Part shown: one piece after another, positions 1-11,820 of the stretch
How positions within the stretch are numbered: the first letter of the stretch is position 1
Layout: each line of letters opens with the position of its first letter
Position numbers and translations under genes: made by a program
Notes under the pieces: generated by a model
The model's database searches: none
The model's input: the letters and a program-made list of their open reading frames with translations, nothing else
Told to the model about the DNA's origin: nothing
Assembly: GCA_001970855.1 (NCBI GenBank)
Contig: LSSN01000771.1
Span: 37,680 to 75,124 of the forward strand
Source: Smittium culicis
Taxonomy: Eukaryota > Kickxellomycota > Harpellomycetes > Harpellales > Legeriomycetaceae
Length of the DNA: 37,445 bases
Direction of reading: 5' to 3'

Positions 1-157
1 CAAAATTATCCAACCATACGACAATATGATAAATAAATATAATATAGTAATAAATAATTGGCCGGTAAATTTTATATATCCAATAACAAATAAATATAAT
101 ATGACTTATCCAATTATAATTTTTAAAAAAGTTTAAGAGTACTTGCCCCGGAAAGGG
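1..157. mobile_element. piggyBac-like MITE, copy A (left end cut by window edge)
   Basis: The right end reads CCCCGGAAAGGG followed by TTAA at 158-161. The body aligns with the copy at 13727-13918: both carry ATCCAACCA, then AATTATTGGC or close to it, then CTTATCCAATTAT, then AGTTTAAGAGT in the same order and spacing. The left terminus lies about 30 bases before the window. No coding capacity is visible. Confidence 0.6.
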
Positions 158-932
158 TTAAAAAGATGAAGTCATTAGTTCGCCAGTAATTTATATGCAG
201 ATTTATTATTTGCTTTTTTTCTACAATAAACCAGTAAGCGAAATATTTTCGGAAACATTTTAATTTTATTGAATGCAGTTGGCTTTTTAGGAATGCCAAA
301 AACAGCCTGGTACCTTGGAAAGGGTTAATATAAGTTCGTTTGGCTTTAAGTGAATGCTAATTATCTGTAGTTAAGTATATCCGAGACTATTAGGAGGAGC
401 GATATTTAATCTATTAAATTAGTCTATTATTAATTGCCTAACAAAACGACTTGTTTGTATTATTTAGTATAATTTTTTTTTTTTTGATAGACGTCTTATT
501 CACACTAAAAAAAATGCCTCAATGAATTCACAGAAACGCTTGATTTAATCACTAATTATAACTAGTATATACAAGTAGACAAAATAGCTAATGTAAAAAA
601 CCAGAGCTTCAAATAATAGCCAGTCTAGTGGGGTTGCAAGCTAAAAAAAAATAAAGTAAGTTGCTAAGCGGCGTAAAAATAATATATATGGAGAGCTATG
701 TGTTTAATTTTAAAGATGTGGAGTTTGTTACAATTAAATTTTAGATTTGAGAAAATTTGGAGATTCTTTTTGATTGTTTGCTAAATGGTTTTCAAATAGA
801 GGTAAGTGAGATTTGGTAAGGTGACTAATAAGTTAGCTTGTGAATCTAGTTTTTATTGGGCCATTCAGAGCGAATGTTCTTTTAATCGGAGAATTAGCTA
901 ATTGTGGTTATCTCCGCAATGAGCCTATTTAT
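158..932. other. non-coding spacer with one orphan MITE end
   Basis: No gene is supported. At 315-328 there is a second GGAAAGGG followed by TTAA, which matches the right terminus of the MITE family, but no matching left end is found at the expected distance because copy A occupies that place. It is probably a truncated copy. The remainder has many stops in all frames. Confidence 0.4.
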
Positions 933-1119
933 CCCTTCCATGGAAAGTAGACCATTTATTATCTACCAAATATAGCTTGCTGTGTCCAATAAAAATAATT
1001 TAATTCTTGAAAAATAAGAATTATTGGCTATTTGTATTTATCAGCAAATAGCTATTTGATTATAAATCATAAACGAAATAATATGCTCATTTTTTTAAAG
1101 AGTGTTAGACCGTAAAGGG
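933..1119. mobile_element. piggyBac-like MITE, copy B (187 bp)
   Basis: The left end is CCCTTCC preceded by TTAT (a one-base change from TTAA) and the right end is GTAAAGGG followed by TTAA. The interior shares TAAATCATAAACGAA and a TTTTTTAAAGAGTGTTAG-type right arm with the copy at 1571-1760. The length fits the family (187-192 bp). It is non-coding. Confidence 0.6.
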
Positions 1120-1570
1120 TTAAAAAGGTATTTTTGTGTTACCTATAGATATAGTGCTGTGCGAAGGTTACTTAGGGCTTCTTTTCTTTGGATCAAAAAA
1201 AAAGAAGCTATGTGATCAGGCCAATAGCGCTTAAACGCGTGAAAAATATTGTATATTTATTGGAAGCAGTGTTGTATTCGAGTGGCTCCTGTGGAGCTGA
1301 GGAATGCGCACGCTCTAATTCTACTGGCACTTCAGTTTAGATAAAATAATAAGCATCTATTGGTCGTCGCGAAGATCGATAGCATTTATAGGAAGGAAAT
1401 TCTAATTATGATTATCTAATGAGAATGCGATATTTTAGGATTCAAATTAATCATAACAGATCTGTTGTCTTTTTTTTTAAGCTGATTTTTCCCATAATAA
1501 AAAAAAAACCGACAAGCTGAATGTACATTAGCATTTGTGCTTTTTTGAGCTGCGAGTATAGCTTTGCTAA

Positions 1571-1760
1571 CCCCTTTCCCAGGCAGTAGACTACTTTTGA
1601 CCTACAAAATATACTAACCGCATTCAATAAAAATATTTTAATTCAAAGGTGATAATAGTTATTGGTTTATTGCATTATATCAACAAATAATAAACTTACT
1701 TATAAATAATAAACGAATCAATTAAATTCAATTTTTTACAACTTGTTGGGTGGGAGAGGG
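1571..1760. mobile_element. piggyBac-like MITE, copy C (190 bp)
   Basis: The left end CCCCTTTCCCAGGCAG follows CTAA, and the right end GGGTGGGAGAGGG is followed by TTAT. The ends are inverted repeats of each other. The interior TAAATAATAAACGAA matches copy B, so B and C look like one subfamily. It is non-coding. Confidence 0.6.
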
Positions 1761-2469
1761 TTATATTGAACTGATGCGCTGATATTTAGATGCGTCCATA
1801 AAGCGTTTTCACGAAATTTAATTCTCTTCGCAGATGAGATTTTGGAAATAAATTCTCAGAGTACATAGATAGGTGCATTGTTTTGCTAAGTGAACGGCAC
1901 GAATATGTTATTGTTGGAGTATACTACATATACTTATATATAGCATCCCAAATAGCGGAGTGATATCTACTTCTCGGGGATTCTATGTCGAGTCTAGTGT
2001 ACGCGGTTGCTGTACCATTGTGTAAAAATTCTGGCTTTTGGAGTGGGGATTTTGCAGCTTTATTTCTCAATAGAAGAGTTAGCTGGTAGTGAGGTTTAGG
2101 CTGGAGTAAAGCCTTCAAAAATTCATTACATTGTGAAAAAGTGGAATTTCTGAAGCGAATTAAACTCTTTTTTTTTTTCAACATAAATGAGCTAAACTCG
2201 TAAATTTGAAAATCCCAGTTGAAGTATAATAAGGAACCAAATAAATTGATTTATAATTCCTAAAATCTGCCGATTTTACATAATGCTGGAAATAAAATTT
2301 TTAATTCCTTTCCACTCGCTCTATTCTTACTCTTAGAACAAAAAGTATTTATTTCTTACCCAAACGCTTATTTATCTTTCTGCTTTATTTCTTTTCAGTG
2401 GTTTTTATCTATCTTTTGTTGATCAAGTATAATACACACCATCACCCTTTGGAGTAATATTACCTTAAA
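1761..2469. other. upstream region of the mannosyltransferase gene
   Basis: No certain gene lies here. A TATA-like AGTATAATAC lies about 40 bases before the mannosyltransferase ATG. A pyrimidine-rich stretch starting GTATTT at 2345 and ending TTTTCAG at 2398 could be a 54-base 5'UTR intron, although that is shorter than the other introns in the window. A minus-strand ORF of 86 codons at 1924-2184 is unsupported. Confidence 0.3.
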
Positions 2470-3585
2470 ATGTTTTTTATTCCACGCAGATTCGTTCTGC
2501 TAACTCAGATCGTCGTGCTGATGGTAGTATTTACCGTATCTGTAAACTTTTTGTTCTACGACAGATCAGTGCCTTCCGCTGCTACCACAGCACCTCTTAA
2601 GAATGCTGAAAAGGCTGAATCCATGCCAAAAGTACAAGATGTCAAAGCCGTCAAACCAAAAGAACTCGAAAAGGCCGCCTTCGTTGCTCTCGTTAGAAAC
2701 ACCGACTTATTCGGTATGCGTAAGACTATTCGTGAAATCGAGGACAGATTCAACCGTGACTACCACTACCCATACATTTTCTTGAACGATGTTCCTTTCA
2801 CTGATGAATTCAAGGATGGCGTAAGAGAGTTAGTCAGTTCTGATGTCCAATTCGGTTTGGTTGAAGGTGACGCGTGGAACTATCCTGATTGGATTGATCA
2901 AGAAGAAGCCCGCCGTAGACGCAATACTGCTGATTACATGCATGCTAAGAGCGAAAGCTATAGATTTATGTGCCGCTTCCAATCTGGTTTTGTTTTCCGT
3001 CATCACCTCCTTAAAGATCTTGAATATTATTGGCGTATCGAACCTGACGTCAACTACTTCTGCGACTTCCAATATGATCCGTTCAAGTTTATGAAAGAAA
3101 ACAATAAAATTTACGGTTTCATCATGGCTCCTGAAGAATACATGGCTACTGTTCCTACTCTTTGGAATACCACTGTGCAATTTATGGAACAAAATCCATC
3201 AATGGTTCCTCAACGTAACTTGCTTAACTACGTCAAAAACAAAGAAGGTACATACAATGGCTGCCACTTCTGGAGTAACTTTGAAATCGTTAAATTGGAC
3301 TTCTACCGCTCAAAAGAATACATGGACTACTTCAACTTCCTCGATAAATCTGGCGGTTTCTTCTACGAACGCTGGGGTGATGCTCCTGTCCACACAATAG
3401 CCGTCGCCATGTTCCTCGAAAAAAGCCAAGTCCACTACTTCAGCGACGTTGGCTATTACCACCCTGCTATGGGTTACTGCCCCGAAAAATCCGATGTCAA
3501 ATCTAAATGTATCTGTGACCCTAAAAAATACAGAGGCTCCAGCCATAAATGCATCAGGGACTGGATTGCCTTAGATCAAAACTAA
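2470..3585 (+). CDS. alpha-1,2-mannosyltransferase, KRE2/MNT1/KTR family (GT15)
   Basis: This enzyme transfers mannose from GDP-mannose onto N- or O-linked mannan chains in the Golgi lumen. The single-exon protein has 371 residues with type II topology: a short basic N-terminus, a membrane anchor at about 8-30, a stem to about 65, then the GT15 catalytic domain. Visible family motifs are YRFMCRFQSG (164-173), YWRIEPDV with the metal-binding EPD at 191-193, NGCHFWSNFEI (263-273, with the proposed catalytic Glu at 272), WGDAPVH (302-308) and YYHPAMGYC (329-337). The length is close to the yeast Kre2/Ktr enzymes (about 400). C-terminal cysteines at 337, 347, 349 and 361 could form disulfides. 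The ATG at 2470 opens the anchor directly. Codons often end in C and the gene is much richer in GC than its surroundings, which suggests strong expression. The family is certain; which KTR paralogue it is cannot be said. Confidence 0.95.
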   Translation: MFFIPRRFVLLTQIVVLMVVFTVSVNFLFYDRSVPSAATTAPLKNAEKAESMPKVQDVKAVKPKELEKAAFVALVRNTDLFGMRKTIREIEDRFNRDYHYPYIFLNDVPFTDEFKDGVRELVSSDVQFGLVEGDAWNYPDWIDQEEARRRRNTADYMHAKSESYRFMCRFQSGFVFRHHLLKDLEYYWRIEPDVNYFCDFQYDPFKFMKENNKIYGFIMAPEEYMATVPTLWNTTVQFMEQNPSMVPQRNLLNYVKNKEGTYNGCHFWSNFEIVKLDFYRSKEYMDYFNFLDKSGGFFYERWGDAPVHTIAVAMFLEKSQVHYFSDVGYYHPAMGYCPEKSDVKSKCICDPKKYRGSSHKCIRDWIALDQN

Positions 3586-4599
3586 TTTATTTTTATTTTC
3601 AATCATTTTCATAGTTTTTATTTCTCTAATAATTCCTTTATTACCAATACCCTCTAACCCACCTAAAACACAAAAAATACACTAGTATGTTAAATCATCT
3701 TGCCTTTTTTAACATTATTTTTATACTTATTTTTACATTGTAAAATTTCGATTTACAAAGATACTCTACAGTACAGACTTTCCACTAATTTATCCATAGC
3801 TTAACCCCCCTTTCGTGGATATAACGCTGCATTGAATAGCTTCTTTGAGCTATTTTGATCCTAAATCAGTTTATATCTTTGTCGCATGCTATTTAAAATG
3901 TTTATTACAGCACTCAAAAATAATAATAAAAAGTTTAACAGTAAAATTAATTTCTGCGCAATAAACGCACGTAACTTGGCTTGATTTTTGGATTACTAAA
4001 GTGCCAAATTTAATTCTCGAAAAAGATATGCAGCTAGCCAAACTCGTAATATAAAACTTAAATTAGTTTCGCTATTATTAACATATTTGGTTTTTCAAAG
4101 AAAAAACCAGACACGAAAAAGTATATAATAAGCTGAACCACATAGATTTTCTTTATTTAAAATAATAATTTCAGCGTACTTTCTTTTTCTCGCAAGTATC
4201 AAACACTATATTTATTTATAGAAAATAATAAAATTAAATTAATAAAAATATCATTATTATTTTTGATATTGCGATCCATATATCCATGGTGATAGCCCAA
4301 TCTTGGTCTCCAAAAAAAAAAAAAAAATACTACCATATTATCATATAATAGATTAATTTTATAATTTGATTAAAACGTTGGGTTTTGTACTTAATATAGA
4401 AAATTATTATATCCTAGATTTGCTCGTTTAAGAATACAAAACCAAAAAATTCTCGTATATATTCAGCTAACCAGTAAAGAAATTACTTTATCTGAATATT
4501 CTTCATAATATCAACAATATAATGTGTGAATATGCGCTAGTATATTCATAATTATACACTAAGTGGATCTTTGCTAGTACGTAAGTGTGTTTTTATAAA
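3586..4599. other. 3' flank of the mannosyltransferase gene, no gene seen
   Basis: T-rich sequence directly after the stop could hold the poly(A) signals. A small hairpin (7 bp stem AATAGCT/AGCTATT, 6-base loop) lies at 3835-3854. A TTAACCCCCC run at 3801 resembles a MITE end but has no partner. No ORF of interest is present. Confidence 0.4.
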
Positions 4600-6170
4600 G
4601 ATCTGTCACATTTTTAATCGTATTTAAACATAATTCTTAGTAAAAACATAAAACCATTTAGATAAAATGTTCATCTAATGTAATAAGGTAAAATGGTAGA
4701 ATGGTAGAATTTTTACTTTATAATTACAGAAATAAAAAACATCTTATTTTTTAAAAAAAGTTCAAATATACTTTAATTCTATATTTTTTTTAAATCACAA
4801 TTTTAATGTACAATCGATTTAATCTTTTAAATCAAAATCGGTATAGAATCATTTTTCATGATTTTTTTAGGATATACAGCTCAAACAATTATTACCTATT
4901 TTACTTTACTTTTAAAAAATATTGCCCATCGCCTTATTATGAGGACAATAATCGACTCGAAATGATTCAATTTAAATATTTTTCGACGAATCCTGAAAAA
5001 GCGGCCAGTAAAGTTGCTATCTAAGATAGTATATCCTCTGAAAATAAATAATGGTACGATTTCAATTATAAAAATCCCATAAGGCGAGTATTTTGGACAT
5101 GAGCTTTAATTTAAGCATTATCCTCTATATTTATAACACACACTTCAATAAGATTAAAATTAAAAAGCCCCATTCTTTCGACAAATATGTTATTTTTACT
5201 CTGAAAAATACAACCAATTTATATTTAACATCTCTTAATTATACCCTTGAAGTAAAAACCGATTATTATCTAAAATTTTCGTTTATGACTTTAATTTTGA
5301 ATTGATTTAATTCAAAGTTTTTTTATTAAATTTCCAAATACAGGTGCACTAAATATATGTATCTAATTTTACCTCGATAAAAAACTGTAGATACTTTATT
5401 TAAAAATGAAAGTGTTTAGTGTAAAAATTTACCTTTAATCGCATTAATTTTATAAGCGCCATATTAGATAATTATTATCGCTAAACTTTAAAACTATACT
5501 TTGAATCAATATGAATCATTAAATAATTATTTTTTTGATTTAGAACCCAAAAAATAACAAATAACACTTTTATATGCATTACGATTATTATTGTTTTTTT
5601 GTTTTCTAAGTTTAAAATGTTGTGTTTGTGGATAGAAATCAAAGTAATACAACTTTGAATATTTTCAATTGTAAACCAAGTGGTTATTAATAAATTAGTT
5701 AATTTATTAATAATAATAAACTAAATTCGGTTGGATAATTATTTAACTCTGATTGATTTAAAGATAAAAATGATATAATGTCACGTATTTTAATAGATAT
5801 TCAAATAACATAAAACTTGGAGAATATTTAGATAATTAAGTATCATCTTTAATTTACTAACCTGGTTTATTTTAATGGTTAAATAGATAATTGAACGGAT
5901 CTAATAATATTAATAGGAATATCTATAATTATCCTCAGGTTCTATTTTTGAACCTGGTATAAAATATGCCAATTCTGAGATCAAAAAAACATGTTTAAAT
6001 TCTCAAAATACCTAAATATCCAAGAAAAAAAATTAAAAAAGCTAATTGTATATAGAAAAATACGTGGAATAATCTTAGGATAAGCACATAGCTGTTCTTA
6101 TTAGTTTAAATTTCCAATACACGTTATATTAAATTATTGCTTGTACCTGATAGTATATTTATAAAATTTT

Positions 6171-6330
6171 CTTATAGGAATTAAACTAAAATTATATACG
6201 ATTTTCAGGAAATTTTTTATAATAAAATTATCTCTAATTCCATGAAAAACCGATAAATATACAGATACTTTATACTCCAAGTGTTTACACAAGATATTTT
6301 ATTTTCAGGTATAAGCTCGCGGGAAAAGGT
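6171..6330. repeat. possible decayed repeat, copy 1 (partner at 9366-9545)
   Basis: Both stretches begin with CTTATAGGAATT, carry TCTCTAATT in the middle, and close with a TTTTCAGGTRTAAG-like motif, spaced about 135 and 160 bases from the start. In such AT-rich DNA this is suggestive, not proven. Confidence 0.25.
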
Positions 6331-6701
6331 GAATATAGGATTATATAAATCATTTTAAGAGAAAATATTTAGATATAATAATTGAAAATAGAATCGGGTT
6401 TTAAACTATTAATTGAAAGATTTTAAAAAAAAAAATCTTTTGATAAAGGCTTAATAAATTTAATATAAAACTTGAAAAAAAAAAATCAAAAGTTTTTCTA
6501 TTTTATTTTTTATTGTTTAATTATTTTCCTGTTATTTTTTTATTGTGTTCCATTCAAAATAAAGTTTTATATTATTTCCATAATTTTAATTATTTTTATT
6601 GGGAATATGACTTAGTTTTTTTTTAAACACCAACATTCTATTCAATGAAAAATTGGAATCTTCAAAAATGGGTATTTATTTAGCGATAATTAAAATTATT
6701 A

Positions 6702-6725
6702 AATTAATTAAAATTTTAATTAATT
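6702..6725. repeat. 24 bp perfect AT palindrome
   Basis: The sequence AATTAATTAAAA is followed directly by its exact reverse complement. It may have arisen by chance in AT-only DNA. It could extrude as a cruciform. No function is implied. Confidence 0.5.
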
Positions 6726-9365
6726 AAATTTCTAGGATTTAATCTTTTATTTAGTTTATTTAAATTTATTTTATTGAAAATATATACAAATAATTAGTGA
6801 TATTATTATATTTTTATTTTAAACTTTACAATAGTTAATAAAAGGCTTTTATTCATTATTTTATATATTATCTGATTTATATCAGTATTATATTTTTTAT
6901 TAATAATTTTATATACTATCGCTTTTAAAAAATTTCTATTTTATTCATTTTTTATGCTTGAATTTTATTTTTACATTCGTTATTTATTCATATTATAATT
7001 GAAATCATACGAATAAATTTTTGGAAGATATTAAATGTATTATTATTCGAAATGTAAGTAATTTTTTTTTTTTTTTCTATCATTAAGCGGTTTATTTTTG
7101 ATAAAAAACCTTAATGATTTAATAATATCGATTAAAAATGATCATATTTTATATGATTACTATTATATAATAAATTAAAGTGGTATAAAACATTAATTTT
7201 TTTTTAGCACTTTCATTAAGATATTTACGGTATTGCTAGAATTTTTTTTTTGAAGAAAACGAGGTTTAATTTTTTAAATTTGATCATAGTAAAGATTTTA
7301 CATATAAAATAGTCTATAATTATTTTAAAAAGTCAATTATTTGATAAAAATATTGAAATTTAGATTAAGAAAACTATTAAAACTAATCTTATTATATATT
7401 ATTGTAGCTATTTTCAATCAGCAGAATTAAATCTCGAAAATATTACGCTAAATAAAAATATTTTCGTATTTTTTAAATAATAAATAATTAAAAATCAGTC
7501 ATATAGATTTCATCTATATTAACCCTGAAGATTTATAATATTTGGGTCAAATAATTATTAAAGAAAATTTTAGCATTGGTTAATTAAATTAATCATTGTT
7601 TTAAATTCATTAGATTTATTATTATATTTAAATATATAATATGGCTGAATTTCTGGAAAATATGTAATTTTCAATTTTTTATTTATTATAATTAAAATGT
7701 TATGATTAATCCAAAAATAAATAAAATAATGAATTATTAATAATAAAATACAGAATTTTTATTTTAAAAATATAAAAAAATCAACAAGTTTAATAATATA
7801 ATTTATATATTTAATTTATCTTATAAAATTTTTTTAGATTAAAATCAAAATTTTCGGTTGTTAAAGTATCTTAAAGAGTTCTAATAATTGGGTTTTAAAT
7901 CTTGTTCATATCACCTTATATCAAAAAATTAATTAATTAATTCGTAAAAACTTCATAGAAACAAATTTTATAAATAATTATTTTCGTTAATTATAAAATA
8001 TTCAAATAAACCCTAAATAATGGTAAATTAGTTGTTGATACAATTAATAAACCATAATTCTGTATTATTAAGCTCTATCAGAACTAAAGTTTATAGATCA
8101 CATGCAGAAAAAATATCTTCAGAATCTTGAGCATTATGTGATAAAGTATTATTATTGTTGATTTTTTATAAAATATGATTAGATATTTAATTCTTAAAGA
8201 TTTTTTTCAGATTTTAGAATTTTTTTAAGTTTAAAAAAAAACTGTAAAATCTGTTGGAAATTATAGTTGTTTATTATTAAATGAAATTTAGAGGTAATTT
8301 TAATCGCAGAATATAGTAATTATTTAATTTAATTAAAGAGTAGCTGTACAATTCAAAAGCTTAAATAATTTACTTATGGGAATTTTGCGTCATAATTCAT
8401 TGAAAAATATCAATATTTTGATATCTTATATTTATTGAAAGAAATTTAAAAACAAGATAAAAAACGATAATGCTTTAATCAATTATTATCGTGGGTAATT
8501 TAGATTTAAAAGGTTCTTAATTATATATTCTCCTATTTATAAAAATTTTTATATCGAGATGGTGACTAAAATATTCCTAAATGAGAGCTAAGACTTAATA
8601 ACTAAAAATTTATTATCATATTTTTTATAGGTAGCTCCCGAAAGACAAAAATCAATTATTTTTTTGTGGGTTTCAGCAGTACAAAAATCAAAAAAAATTA
8701 CTCTAATATTTAGTATCACATAATTCTTCATGCAATTTTATTTTATTATAGTCAGATAAAAATTTTTTTTATGTAGTTTATAACATTTTTTAATTAAATA
8801 GGCGACATAAAGAGTAAGAAATTTACAAAAAGAGGAAAAGTAAGTCCAAATATATTATATTAGCTTAAATTTATCGTCAGGGATAATTACCTTGTCAAAT
8901 TAAATTAGTTTTTATGATTTTAGATAAAAATTAATATAGTTATAAAAGCGATATATTTAATTACTGAATTAGCTATTAATCATTTTAATGATTTTTAATC
9001 GATTTGTAGCATTTATTAGATTAAATAAACCTTAATAACTTTGTCGAGTTTATATCAGTTTAATTCACTTATCTAAATAATTTTTATATCGATATTATGT
9101 CACTATCTATATTACACAAGAATTATTTTATAAAATCTACATTTGTGCTATTTTGATATTTTCTCATAATTTTTTAGCATTTATATAGAATTTATCGTAA
9201 AAAACTCGAATTTATTTTAAGAAATCATGTATTTTCACTTCAAAAGATTTATAATCCAATTAAATTAGTTTTGAAATTAACCTATACCAATAAAAAATTA
9301 ATCAATTATATATTTTAAAGATTTTTCTTTAAAAAAAATACACATTGATTTTTATAACAACAATT

Positions 9366-9545
9366 TCTTATAGGAATTTATTATCTTGATATTTCTAGTT
9401 ACACTGATGTTTATATGGTTTCTCTAATTTATTTCCAACGTTAAAATTCGAGTGATTTAGCGACTCTCGCGATTAAATTTGTTTTTTTTGAAGAAAAATT
9501 GTTATTTCATATATTTTCAATATTCAGGTGTAAGTTTGTGGTCAT
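9366..9545. repeat. possible decayed repeat, copy 2 (partner at 6171-6330)
   Basis: It shares the ordered motifs CTTATAGGAATT, TCTCTAATT and CAGGTGTAAG with copy 1. See that entry for the limits of the match. Confidence 0.25.
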
Positions 9546-10177
9546 AAACTGATACCCTCCATTAATTTAATTTAATTTATTATTTTTTCAAAATTATTCA
9601 AAAATTAAACATTAACATTTGTGCTGCTTTTATAAATATTTTTTAATGCCAGTATTTTTTACCATGCTGATATTTTAAATTTAAAGATATAAACATTTTT
9701 ATGGAAAATTTTATTTTATTTATGTATCATAATTTTTTGACCAAATTTCATAATAAAAAAGTTCAAAATTTATATACAATTTTTTCAGTATACAGATATC
9801 AATATAAAAAATTAGAGTATGAGTGATAGGTAATATAAAGGCATCCGGTTTTTAGGTGCGTTATGCCAGTAAAAAAAATAGTATAAATTCAAAAAAAAAA
9901 AATAAGTATAAAAATGTATTAGTATGATTTTCTAACAATTTTTTTTAGGTTAATAGACGGACTGAAAGTTTTTTTAATAGAAATTTCATTTATCTGATCT
10001 AATTATATGAACATATTTCCTAAATGTATAATGAATTCTCAATATTTTATAATATAATCAAAAAAGTATAATTTTAACTTTGTGATTGAAAAAAAAATTT
10101 ATTATTATAATAGTGATGGAGTTTTCTTATAGCTTAATTGCTCATAGTAGTTTTAATATTGGTAAAAATGATAAAGC

Positions 10178-10230
10178 TAAAAACACTTAGTACCACGGGG
10201 TTTAATAAAGTTTATTCTATTCTATTATAT
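10178..10230 (+). mobile_element. possible 3' tail of a decayed LINE
   Basis: A GC-richer block ACCACGGGG is followed by TTTAATAAAG and then short TTCTA/TTCTAT repeats. Many non-LTR elements end with the stop codon, an AATAAAG-like signal and a short tandem tail of this kind. No upstream protein can be read, so this is only a suggestion. Confidence 0.25.
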
Positions 10231-10600
10231 GTTACATATATTTATCAATAAAATGCCTATACTTGATGTGAATACACCCAATAAATTATTATGCTCTAAA
10301 TGTTTTAAAGCTGATAAAAATTTGTAAAAGATTCCTCTGCTAATAAGATGTCTATATATGTAAATGGGAGACTGTTTCGTAAAGTGTAAATTTCACAATT
10401 AAAAATTTACTAAACACTAGGTGTTTACTCTTATTTTTGCAACTTGATAGCAAGCTTTATCAGATAAAATATCATATTCAGCCAATAAATTTACTTTATT
10501 CATTTATCAAATAGAATTTGAAAGAGAAAAAAGTCCCGATTCACCTAAGAATCGCTTATATATTTTCAAAAAATTCGCATAATCTTGAGTTTAAATATAT

Positions 10601-11175
10601 TCTTATTATCATTATTAGTGGGCGGATATCTTAATATGAAAGCGAATGTTGTATTTCTAGAAGCCCATCATTTATAAAACTTTAAAAAAATAGAGTCTTA
10701 AAGGCGTTGCTGTTAGAAATTTTGTATTGGAGCAAATAAATTTAAAGTTTAGCGCAAATTTAACTAGAAAAAAATAAGAAAAGTTTAGGGATCAAGCTGG
10801 TGATGAACTTTAAATTAATCGAGATTAGTATCGCCAGTAAAGATAAGCCCTAATTTACTAAAAAATTAATAAAAACAGACAGCCAATGGGCGTTTACAGG
10901 TTTTATGGGCAGATAAAAATCGAATGAGCAGCCTACATAGCTAAGCAGTAATTGGCGCTGAAATCGAAGCAGAATAGTGAGATTTGGAATGGGGATTGGA
11001 TGAACAGTTAATAGTTTATAAAAGATAAATAAGTGAAAAAAAGGAATTAAATTGGGTGGTATTTTGAGATTGCTTAGAAATCTGTTTTACAAGTACTTAG
11101 ACATATAAAATTATACACCTAACAAAATTTATTTATATTAAGACTTTTGCCTAAGTATAAACTACGATCTAAAGA
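10601..11175. other. upstream region of COA1
   Basis: The sequence is less AT-rich than the desert on its left and presumably holds the COA1 promoter. No TATA box or conserved element can be named with confidence, and no ORF is supported. Confidence 0.35.
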
Positions 11176-11820
11176 ATGAGCGGGATTTTCATAAAGGGAT
11201 TAGTAGGATCAAAACTGAATGTTTTATCAGCTACAAGATCAAAAATAGTGCTAGCGTCTAGCTTTTCTTTGAAGGCAATTGCTTTTCCAAGAAGCTATTC
11301 ATCGAGCTACAAATTCGGCAGCGATGAGTTCCTCAAGAAGCCTCTCGACAAAATTATCGAAAAGCCTTCGAATCTTACCATAGAAGATGCAAAATATGAC
11401 AATCCGATTTTTGCGATCAAGAGGGACATTTCCGCGCCAACGAGTAACAAGAAGAAGTTCGCAATGTTTATAGTTGCATCAATAATCACATGGGGAATCG
11501 GATTGAAGTACGCGTTCAATTACTCGAAAATGTCGTCGAGTTCAGTTACTGCTGCGATATTTATTGCCCGCCACGATCCAGAAGTTATTGAAAAGTTGGG
11601 ATCGAATATCGACACAGCAAGCATGTTCACTGAGATAAAGGGAACTGTTAGCAACGTAAAGGGGAATATAGATGTGGAATTTGACATTTCAGGGTCAAAG
11701 AAAGTTGTTGCTAAAATTGTGCTCAAATGCCATCGTGAGGATAAAAATAAGAATACATGGACGACTGAGGAATTTTATGTATTATATCCAGATGGCTCTA
11801 AGACTCTGCTAGAAATGTGA
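11176..11820 (+). CDS. COA1: cytochrome c oxidase assembly protein Coa1
   Basis: Coa1 is a mitochondrial inner-membrane factor that works with Mss51, Cox14 and Shy1 during early maturation of Cox1 in complex IV. The single-exon protein has 214 residues. Residues 1-45 are basic, rich in Ser, Ala and Arg and without acidic residues, ending PRSYSSSYKF, a good matrix-targeting and cleavage region. One membrane helix spans about 95-113 after the KKK at 92-94. The Coa1 domain fills 118-212 and follows the fungal pattern: KMSSSSVTAAIF, then an EVIEKLGSNI block, then GTVSNVKGNIDVEF, then a VSGSK-like turn (ISGSKK), then TTEEFYVLYPDG and a terminal LLEM. Tim21 shares the fold, but the SSSSV start and DG...LL end fit Coa1 better. 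The gene converges on the FANCE-like gene, with about 350 bases between the stops. Confidence 0.85.
   Translation: MSGIFIKGLVGSKLNVLSATRSKIVLASSFSLKAIAFPRSYSSSYKFGSDEFLKKPLDKIIEKPSNLTIEDAKYDNPIFAIKRDISAPTSNKKKFAMFIVASIITWGIGLKYAFNYSKMSSSSVTAAIFIARHDPEVIEKLGSNIDTASMFTEIKGTVSNVKGNIDVEFDISGSKKVVAKIVLKCHREDKNKNTWTTEEFYVLYPDGSKTLLEM

Larger units (their letters stand above)
4600..10600. other. AT-rich desert, no gene supported
   Basis: Long A and T runs and stops are present in all frames. Short ORFs at 4806-5024 and 5093-5305 have no recognisable domain and are compatible with chance. There is a 24 bp perfect AT palindrome at 6702-6725 and a possible pair of decayed repeat copies (about 6171-6330 and 9366-9545). 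A LINE-tail-like motif lies near 10178-10230. The composition suggests ancient, heavily mutated transposon DNA, but no domain can be read. Confidence 0.5.

Noticed and set aside
1924..2184. Minus-strand ORF of 86 codons before the mannosyltransferase gene
   Set aside because: It has an ATG but no recognisable domain or codon bias, and it lies among transposon copies. It could equally be a chance frame.
3801..3820. TTAACCCCCC run resembling a MITE left end
   Set aside because: No matching right end or family interior within about 700 bases.
4806..5305. Two short ORFs (72 and 70 codons) in the AT-rich desert
   Set aside because: Low-complexity Asn/Tyr/Phe/Lys/Ile composition, no domain, and expected by chance at this size.
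11307..11519. Minus-strand ORFs across COA1
   Set aside because: They are antisense shadows of a clear coding gene; the same holds for the small frames over the mannosyltransferase, PPR-like and DFG10 genes.
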